Shown in pieces: positions 58,866-64,000 of a DNA stretch of 64,000 nucleotides. The notes beneath the pieces are model-generated. The model was given only the letters and a program-made list of their open reading frames with translations, had not been told where the DNA came from and did not search any database. The number at the start of each line of letters is the position of its first letter. Within the stretch, counting starts at the first letter, position 1. This DNA is from Oscillospiraceae bacterium. GTDB taxonomy: Bacteria; Bacillota; Clostridia; Oscillospirales; Acutalibacteraceae. A program made the position numbers and the translations under genes. The stretch is taken from positions 1,819,501 through 1,883,500 of the forward strand of contig CP107220.1 of assembly GCA_025757685.1 (NCBI GenBank), read 5' to 3'.

Positions 58866-60479
58866 TTAATTCACATTTTGCAGCCGCTCCGGCACATACT
58901 CGTCGTTCAGCGACTGGATATGCTGCTCCACGGTGCTCACCCGGCTGCGGATGGCGTCCTGGTGCGTCTTGTCGCCGGACAGGTACACCACGGTAAACAC
59001 GCCCGCATCGTACCCGGCGTCGTTCATAAAGTACGGCACAGTATAGCCCTTGGTGTTAAAGGTGGACTCGTACACACTTTCGCCGTCCAGATAATAGGTC
59101 TTGTAGCCGTACTCGTACTCCATCTTCGCGTCATACACCACAGAGAACTGCTCTCCCTTGAGCCGAAAGATCCGAGAGGCCGCCGTATACGCCGACTGGC
59201 TCTCCCGCCGATAGGCATTGAAGCACAAGTCCGTCTTTTTGCCGCTTTTGCGCAGGATATAAAATTGGGTGTTTTGGGCCGTTTCCTCATCATCTGTAAA
59301 GGGCTGGCAAATCTGATCCCGGGTAAAAATGCACTTGGCAATGCTGCCGTTCCAGTTGTACACCCGCAGGCTGTATACCGGCACATTGATCAGGGTCTGC
59401 TCCCCGGTCCAGTCGTTCTTCTCCGTCTTTTTCACCTGGCGGCGATAGACGGTGAGCAGCTCCTTGTTGCCGTCGCCGTCAAAATCAATCTCTTCCACCA
59501 CAGCCAGGCCGTCCACATAGCCGATACCGCCCTCGGTCTTGTAGGTAGCGGAGCCGTACTGACGGTTCAGATCGTCTACCACATCATAGTAGGCTTGCTT
59601 TTTCAGCGTGGCATCCGGCAGGCTGGCCTCAATCTCCGCCGTGGTCTTGGTGTTGAATTCCTCCATAGCGGCGGTCACCGTATCCACCAGCACCTCCGCC
59701 CGGGTCTCCCGAATACAGGACAGCTGCAGCCGCTCAAAATCCTCGGTATTGGGCTTGTCATTTTGGGAAAACACGCCGGTATCCACATTATATTGGCAGT
59801 TGCCGGCCTTTTTGAACTTCTTGCCCCGCATGGCATACAGGGTCACTTCCGTGGGTTTTTGCGGGTCGCACACCCCCACCTGGTAGCGGCGCCCGGTGTG
59901 GTACAGTACCACCCAGCTGCCCAGCTTGCCATCGCCGGTGGCATAGCAGGCGTTGGCGGAGTAGAACTTGCTGAAGTTCTTGCCGTCAAAGCCCCAAATA
60001 TCAAAAAAATACAGGCCCTTTTCCAAATAGCAGATCAGCAGTTCGTCCCGACCGTCGCCGTTAAAATCCATCCGCCGCAGATAAGACACGCCGGTCATTC
60101 GCGCCATTTTCTTGCCGTAGCGCTCGTCCATGGACTCCCAGCGGCAGGCGCCGTACTTGGCGATATAATCGGTGCACACCTGCCCCGCCTGATCGCAAAA
60201 ACGCTCGTTCCACTTGCTCTGGTTGTGCAGGGACACGGCAAAGGAGATAATGGCAATCACCACTGCCAGCACAAACAGCGCCACCGCCAGCCACTTCAAC
60301 GCAGCCCGGCGCAGGTTGGGATAATCCCGCAGTTCTTCTACAATTTCTTCGTCCCGGCGCACCATGCGGCGCAGCTTGGCGCCGTCCTTTCGCAAGGCAG
60401 CAACCAGTTGAGCCAAGCGCACCTGCGCAGACGGCTGCGGCTGTTCTTCCTCGTCGTCAAAGTAATTATACGGCTTCAC
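58866..60479 (-). CDS. Membrane-anchored protein with calcium-loop repeats
   Basis: A 537-residue protein. GTG 60479 with GGGAGGTGG 6 nt upstream is the best start. A cytoplasmic acidic N-terminus (~1-70) and one membrane helix ('WLAVALFVLAVVIAIISFAV', ~72-92) precede an exported domain with two DxDGDG-type loops, 'DFNGDGRDELLICY' (~140) and 'DFDGDGNKELLTVY' (~335), as found in FG-GAP/VCBS-like beta propellers. Function unknown; possibly an envelope sensor. Transcribed alone. Confidence 0.7.
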   Translation of the reverse strand: MKPYNYFDDEEEQPQPSAQVRLAQLVAALRKDGAKLRRMVRRDEEIVEELRDYPNLRRAALKWLAVALFVLAVVIAIISFAVSLHNQSKWNERFCDQAGQVCTDYIAKYGACRWESMDERYGKKMARMTGVSYLRRMDFNGDGRDELLICYLEKGLYFFDIWGFDGKNFSKFYSANACYATGDGKLGSWVVLYHTGRRYQVGVCDPQKPTEVTLYAMRGKKFKKAGNCQYNVDTGVFSQNDKPNTEDFERLQLSCIRETRAEVLVDTVTAAMEEFNTKTTAEIEASLPDATLKKQAYYDVVDDLNRQYGSATYKTEGGIGYVDGLAVVEEIDFDGDGNKELLTVYRRQVKKTEKNDWTGEQTLINVPVYSLRVYNWNGSIAKCIFTRDQICQPFTDDEETAQNTQFYILRKSGKKTDLCFNAYRRESQSAYTAASRIFRLKGEQFSVVYDAKMEYEYGYKTYYLDGESVYESTFNTKGYTVPYFMNDAGYDAGVFTVVYLSGDKTHQDAIRSRVSTVEQHIQSLNDEYVPERLQNVN

Positions 60480-60661
60480 GGTGCCACCTCCCTTCGGCAA
60501 TGCTGCCCGGTTCTTCCCTCATTTTAACACGGATCGCCCCGGTACGCAACTATATCGGCAAATTCTTTAGAGAAACCCCACTTCTTACCTATATGTTGTG
60601 GTGCCGATCGTTATGCCCACAAGAGGGCGGCACTTTTTATTCCCATCGGCAAAAAAAGGAC

Positions 60662-60690
60662 TTGACAAACCCGTCCCTGCTGGGTATAAT
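60662..60690 (+). promoter_or_regulatory. tRNA-Gly promoter
   Basis: Consensus TTGACA, 17 nt, TATAAT, 13 nt before the tRNA. Confidence 0.9.
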
Positions 60691-60703
60691 AACACTATCG
60701 TTT

Positions 60704-60779
60704 GCGGATTTAGCTCATCTGGTAGAGCGCCACCTTGCCAAGGTGGAGGTAGCGAGTTCGAGTCTCGTAATCCGCTCCA
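60704..60779 (+). tRNA. tRNA-Gly (GCC)
   Basis: A complete cloverleaf: acceptor GCGGATT/AATCCGC, D-arm with AGCTCATCTGGTAGAGC, anticodon stem CCACC/GGTGG with loop TTGCCAA (anticodon GCC), T-arm with TTCGAGT, discriminator T and encoded CCA (60777-60779). Confidence 0.98.
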
Positions 60780-60780
60780 A

Positions 60781-60816
60781 CAAAAAGCACAAGGCATTTC
60801 GCCTTGTGCTTTTTTG
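60781..60816 (+). terminator. tRNA-Gly terminator (copy 1)
   Basis: AAAAAGCACAAGGC-ATTTC-GCCTTGTGC followed by TTTTTTG. Duplicated 170 nt downstream. Confidence 0.92.
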
Positions 60817-60864
60817 TTCGTAGTATCTTTGTGCGAGACTCGAACAGGGCAACCCGCCAGGGTA

Positions 60865-60927
60865 GCAACAGTCCGGGGGACTGTTGCGGTGCCCGCGTGC
60901 GTGCCGGTGCGCGCAGAAGCGCACCGG
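60865..60927. other. Two GC-rich perfect hairpins between the duplicated terminators
   Basis: GCAACAGTCC-GGG-GGACTGTTGC (60865-60887) and CCGGTGCGC-gcagaa-GCGCACCGG (60904-60927). They fill the spacer between the two tRNA-tail/terminator copies. Confidence 0.7.
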
Positions 60928-60929
60928 GC

Positions 60930-61020
60930 GAGTCTCGTAATCCGCTCCAACAAAAAGCACAAGGCGAAATGCCTTGTGCTTTTTTGTTCGTAGTATCTTT
61001 GCGCGAGACTCGAACAGGGA
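60930..61020 (+). repeat. Duplicate of the tRNA-Gly 3' tail and terminator (copy 2)
   Basis: Positions 60930-61020 repeat 60760-60850 (offset 170): tRNA 3' end GAGTCTCGTAATCCGCTCCA, the terminator stem, and TTCGTAGTATCTTTG plus GCGAGACTCGAACAGGG. The terminator loop is GAAAT here and ATTTC in copy 1, i.e. reverse complements. Only the T-arm 3' side and the acceptor of the tRNA are present. Confidence 0.85.
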
Positions 61021-61051
61021 AGGCAAATCGGTTGCAAAATCGCCACGCCGT

Positions 61052-62440
61052 TTACCCTGCAATATGCGCAAGATGGATAAGCAGCACCCACGCCAAGCCG
61101 TAATAGATCACTACTGCCACCAAATCGTTGATCGTTGTGATCAGCGGACCGGAGGCCACGGCCGGATCCACCTTGATCTTCTTAAAGAACATGGGCACCA
61201 GCGTACCCACCAGGCTGGATACGATCATGGACAACAGCAAAGCCACGCCCACGCAAAAAGAGATAAGAAAAGCCTGTGCCGGCGCATAACCCTTAAACAA
61301 GCGCACATACACCCCCAGAAAAGCCACGGCCAAGGCGCCCAAAAGCAATCCGTTGAACATCCCCGCTTTGCTTTCCTTTGCCACCAACTTTCTTTTTTCC
61401 TTGGCGCCCAGCTCCTCGTCCACCAGCACACGAATGGTCACGGCCAGGGACTGGGTGCCCACATTGCCTGCCATATCCAGCACCAGGGACTGAAAACAAA
61501 TCACAATGGGCAAAATGGCAACCACGCCCTCAAAGGCACCCACCACGCTGGAAACCAGCATGCCCAAAACCAGCAAGATCATTAACCAAGGCAAGCGCTT
61601 TTTTATGCTTTGCCTGGTGGTCTCATTCAGATCCTCTTCGGCAGTCAAGCCGGCCAGCTTTGCATAATCCTCGCCCATTTCATCGTCCACCGCTTCCACC
61701 ACATCCTGGGCGGTAATAATCCCTATGATCTGCCGGCTTTGATTCAAAACCGGCAAAGAATCCTCGGCATAGTCCTTAATCTTCTCAATGCAATCGGATA
61801 TTTTTTCATCCGCGAAAAGATACGGATAAGAATAAATGATCAGAGCGTCCAACGAATCGTTTTGCCTGGCGATGATCAGGTCCTTCAGATCGATGGCGCC
61901 GCTGAATTTGCCGCTTTCGTCCATCACATACAGGGTGGAAATATTGTCGTGCTCCCCCGCCTGACGGATCAGCTCATGCATGGCCGTACGAATATCCAGC
62001 GTTTTCGGAATACAGATATAATTGGTGGTGATCAAGCTGCCGATTCGGTCCTCATCGTAGGAGGCAATCAACTGCAAATCCGCCCGCACATGCTCGTCCA
62101 AATAAGGGCGCAGCTTCTCCTTGTCGGCCGCGTCTAATTTTTGAAGCAAGTCCACCGCGTCATCGGCGTCCATTTCGTTGATAATGGCCGCCAGCTTTTC
62201 CGTGCCCAGCTCGCGGGCGTACGGCTCCGGATCCTCTACATACGCCAGGATCTCAGAGACCCATTCGACCCCTAAAACCGCATACAGGGACAGCCGCTCC
62301 GTCTGAGACAGATAGGACAAGCTCTGCGCAATATCATTGGCGTGGTAATCATCCAACCGCTGGAGCAGCTGCTTTTTTTCTGCCCCGCTCCGAATCACGG
62401 CAACAATTTCTTCTACAATCTTTGGTGCTTTGTTTTCCAA
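61052..62440 (-). CDS. mgtE: MgtE-type magnesium transporter
   Basis: A 462-residue Mg2+ channel. Cytosolic N domain (~5-130, 'IINEMDADDAVDLLQKLD'), two CBS domains (~135-255, 'IGSLITTNYICIPKTLDI', 'LPVLNQSRQIIGIITAQD'), a plug helix, and five membrane helices (~285-462) with the pore segment 'LDMAGNVGTQSLAVTIR'. The CBS and N domains close the pore when cytosolic Mg2+ is high. Expression is probably controlled by the structured leader upstream. Confidence 0.95.
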   Translation of the reverse strand: MENKAPKIVEEIVAVIRSGAEKKQLLQRLDDYHANDIAQSLSYLSQTERLSLYAVLGVEWVSEILAYVEDPEPYARELGTEKLAAIINEMDADDAVDLLQKLDAADKEKLRPYLDEHVRADLQLIASYDEDRIGSLITTNYICIPKTLDIRTAMHELIRQAGEHDNISTLYVMDESGKFSGAIDLKDLIIARQNDSLDALIIYSYPYLFADEKISDCIEKIKDYAEDSLPVLNQSRQIIGIITAQDVVEAVDDEMGEDYAKLAGLTAEEDLNETTRQSIKKRLPWLMILLVLGMLVSSVVGAFEGVVAILPIVICFQSLVLDMAGNVGTQSLAVTIRVLVDEELGAKEKRKLVAKESKAGMFNGLLLGALAVAFLGVYVRLFKGYAPAQAFLISFCVGVALLLSMIVSSLVGTLVPMFFKKIKVDPAVASGPLITTINDLVAVVIYYGLAWVLLIHLAHIAG

Positions 62441-62442
62441 TT

Positions 62443-62663
62443 CAGCCTCCTATTCCGCCCAAAAAGGGCATAAAAAATCCATCGTGTAAAGATACACAAT
62501 TCCGTTAAGCGTTGTGATACTCTTTGCCTACGATGGACCGGGCCGAAAAAATTAAAGCGAACCGATATAGACACTTGCGCCCTCCGGCGGCACCTGCCCA
62601 TCGTCCAAGCCACTTCGGTGATCACAACTGTCCATATATTTCGCCTCCTACCGTTCAAAATCA
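62443..62663 (-). promoter_or_regulatory. Riboswitch-like attenuator leader of mgtE
   Basis: A ~220-nt leader on the minus strand. The central CGATGG element (+ strand 62531-62536) can pair with either of two CCATCG copies: 62598-62603 (upstream in the RNA) or 62479-62484, which is followed by a U6 tract, making a terminator. A long-range stem ATCACAAC/GTTGTGAT (62621-62628, 62511-62518) closes the upstream fold. Mutually exclusive pairing next to a U-tract is the hallmark of transcription attenuation. I do not see the conserved blocks of the known M-box, so the class is open. Confidence 0.6.
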
Positions 62664-62668
62664 GCAAA

Positions 62669-62697
62669 ATTATAGCACGCAAGATCCGATTTGTCCA
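62669..62697 (-). promoter_or_regulatory. mgtE promoter
   Basis: On the minus strand TGGACA, 17 nt, TATAAT, placing the start near 62663. Confidence 0.7.
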
Positions 62698-62760
62698 CCA
62701 CAAAATCACGCCCCCACCCCGCTTGTGGCCGAATTTACCGGCACCGCCATATCTTGCGGC

Positions 62761-62789
62761 TTTACAAGGGAGCGCGGATTTGCTACAAT
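62761..62789 (+). promoter_or_regulatory. Promoter of the DnaD-type gene
   Basis: TTTACA, 17 nt, TACAAT, 45 nt before the start codon. Confidence 0.65.
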
Positions 62790-62834
62790 AAAAAGCAGAG
62801 CGCCACCGGCGCAGAAAAGAGGAAAATTCCACCT

Positions 62835-63899
62835 ATGCAATACACCATTCCCCCCTTTGGCCCCCTGTGGACGGACGGCGTGTTTACCGTGCCCACCTGC
62901 GTGGCCGATCGTTACTTAAAACTGGCCAGCGCCTACCAACTCCAGGCGCTGCTGCTTCTTTTGCGCCACGGCGGCAGTCTCAGCACCCGGGAGCTGGCCG
63001 GCGCGCTGGGTATCCCGGAGCGAGACGCAGACAGTATTATGGATTTTTGGGTGGCCGAGGGTCTGCTGCAAAGCGGCAACAGCCCGGCAGCCCCTGCGCC
63101 CGCCGAGCCCAGCACAGTACAGATCCCGGTTATGACAAAAGTACCCCCCACTATGGGCGCACCGGCCAGCCTGACCGTGCACCCGCCGGTAGCGGAACCG
63201 CCAAAGCCGAAAAAAGAGACCCTGTCTCCTCCCCGGCTGACCCCGCGGGATATTGTGACCCTGTGCCGGGAAAACAGTGCCCTGTCCGATCTGCTGACCG
63301 AGGCGCAAACCGTGCTGGGGCGCACCATCAGCACTGCCGAACAGGAAATGCTGGTGAATATGCACATCTATTACGAGCTGCCGCCGGAAGTGATCCTGAT
63401 GCTCCTGGGCTATTACCGTGGCGAAAAAGAAAAGGGCCGCTCCATCAACCTGGCCTACATTAACAAAATGGCCAACTCCTGGTCCGAGGACGGGGTGCGC
63501 ACCGTGGCGGACGCAGACGAAAAGCTGCTGTACCTAAGCGGTACGGACAAGCTGTGGGACAAGGTAATCGCCATGACCGGCATTCGCCATCGGTCGCCCA
63601 CCGCCCGCCAACGCCAAATGGTGGCAGACTGGGGTCGGGATTTTAGCGAAGATATGCTACAACTGGCCTGCGATATTATGAAAGAGAACGCCGACAAGCC
63701 ATCGCTGAAGTATATGGACAGCGTGCTGCGCCGGTGGAAAAAAGAGGGGCTGACCACCCCCACCCAGGTGCAGGAACAGCAACAGAGTTTTACCGCCGCC
63801 AAGGCCAAAAAAGCCGACGGCCGCCTGCAAGGCAAGCCCTCTTACGACCTGGAGCAGATCAAGAGAGACACCATGAATAATACGGATATTAAGTTCTAA
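62835..63899 (+). CDS. DnaD-domain replication initiation protein
   Basis: A 354-residue protein. N-terminal winged helix (~30-80, 'GSLSTRELAGALGIPERDA'), a Pro-rich linker (~90-140), then two DnaD/DnaB-II C-terminal domains (~145-235, 'LLGYYRGEKEKGRSINLAYINKMA'-like YxxxIxxxWxxxG motif; and ~265-330, 'YMDSVLRRWKKEGLTT'). Firmicutes DnaD/DnaB proteins remodel DNA at origins and load the helicase. ATG 62835 lies 45 nt after the promoter; GAGGAAA upstream is a fair site. The next gene begins 9 nt past its stop, as expected for a helicase-loader partner. Confidence 0.85.
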   Translation: MQYTIPPFGPLWTDGVFTVPTCVADRYLKLASAYQLQALLLLLRHGGSLSTRELAGALGIPERDADSIMDFWVAEGLLQSGNSPAAPAPAEPSTVQIPVMTKVPPTMGAPASLTVHPPVAEPPKPKKETLSPPRLTPRDIVTLCRENSALSDLLTEAQTVLGRTISTAEQEMLVNMHIYYELPPEVILMLLGYYRGEKEKGRSINLAYINKMANSWSEDGVRTVADADEKLLYLSGTDKLWDKVIAMTGIRHRSPTARQRQMVADWGRDFSEDMLQLACDIMKENADKPSLKYMDSVLRRWKKEGLTTPTQVQEQQQSFTAAKAKKADGRLQGKPSYDLEQIKRDTMNNTDIKF

Positions 63900-63908
63900 G
63901 GAGAAGCT

Positions 63909-64000
63909 ATGTATAGTTCCGATCTTTACCAAAAAGCGCTGAACCGGCTGGATCGCCGCCGGGAAGAAGACGAGCTGCGCACCGCCGCCACTTTGGCAGA
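63909..64000 (+). CDS. Start of a probable DnaC-like helicase loader (truncated by window)
   Basis: ATG 63909 follows AAGGAGAAGCT. The 30 codons visible ('MYSSDLYQKALNRLDRRREE') are helical and charged like the N-terminus of DnaC-type loaders, which follow dnaD-like genes in Clostridia. The ATPase domain is outside the window, so this is mainly inferred from position. Confidence 0.55.
   Translation, partial: MYSSDLYQKALNRLDRRREEDELRTAATLA

Noticed and set aside
62443..62663. Calling the mgtE leader an M-box
   Set aside because: The conserved M-box blocks I know (for example GACGCCAAUGGG) are not visible; only the attenuator logic and the gene context support a riboswitch.

Overview
The window looks like part of the chromosome of a gut-type Clostridia (Firmicutes; Oscillospiraceae/Ruminococcaceae-like). 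The reasons are the GC-rich core with Gram-positive ribosome binding sites (GGAGG), a fused FeoA-FeoB, a split B12-dependent methionine synthase with a separate activation protein, PduL, a DnaD-type primosome gene, BIG2/FIVAR surface proteins and intergenic palindromes of the kind common in these genomes. No genus can be named from sequence alone.

Layout. Positions 1 to about 22,660 are AT-rich accessory DNA. They end in a 3' half of tRNA-Arg(CCU) beside a tyrosine integrase, so this is one end of an integrative element whose other end lies left of the window. Inside it are a citrate synthase-MarR operon (278-2051), a truncated MATE gene, a PemK toxin coupled to an excisionase-type HTH protein (2635-3466), and further HTH proteins plus the integrase (19,672-22,272). 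Between the two HTH groups lies what looks like a nested Tn4451-type element (about 3.47-19.65 kb). It has a large serine recombinase at its left end and TnpV and XRE regulators at its right. Its cargo is a type I restriction-modification system (hsdRMS), DUF2971 and TIGR02391 proteins, zinc-ribbon and membrane proteins, and an SF1 helicase.

The most unusual structure is at 5535-6696, beside the helicase and recombinase: at least 12 copies of a 25-bp palindrome with a conserved outer clamp (ACTTC/GAAGT) and a conserved centre (CAAnTTG). The 4-nt arms between them differ in every copy yet still pair within each copy. This is structural covariation inside one array, and I know of no described repeat class that it fits.

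From 22.7 kb to the end the sequence is core chromosome: feoAB and its Cys-rich partner; an FtsX-type ABC exporter with a response-regulator-like operator; rpsO and pnp with structured leaders; an rrf2-metF-metH activation-metH methionine operon; rplM-rpsI; a GNAT gene; a two-component system; a dockerin/LRR protein next to a 2211-residue secreted BIG2/FIVAR protein; a PAS protein; purL, an apgM/homoserine-kinase-like gene, metY and csoR; pduL; a uracil-DNA glycosylase; a membrane-anchored calcium-loop protein; tRNA-Gly with a duplicated tail and terminator; mgtE with a riboswitch-like leader; and a DnaD-type gene followed by a truncated helicase-loader-like gene.

The methionine genes are spread over two loci (metF-metH at 32-36 kb, metY at 55 kb). 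The two-component system at 38-40 kb is a plausible regulator of the exporter at 25.5-28.8 kb, which has a matching type of operator but no regulator beside it.
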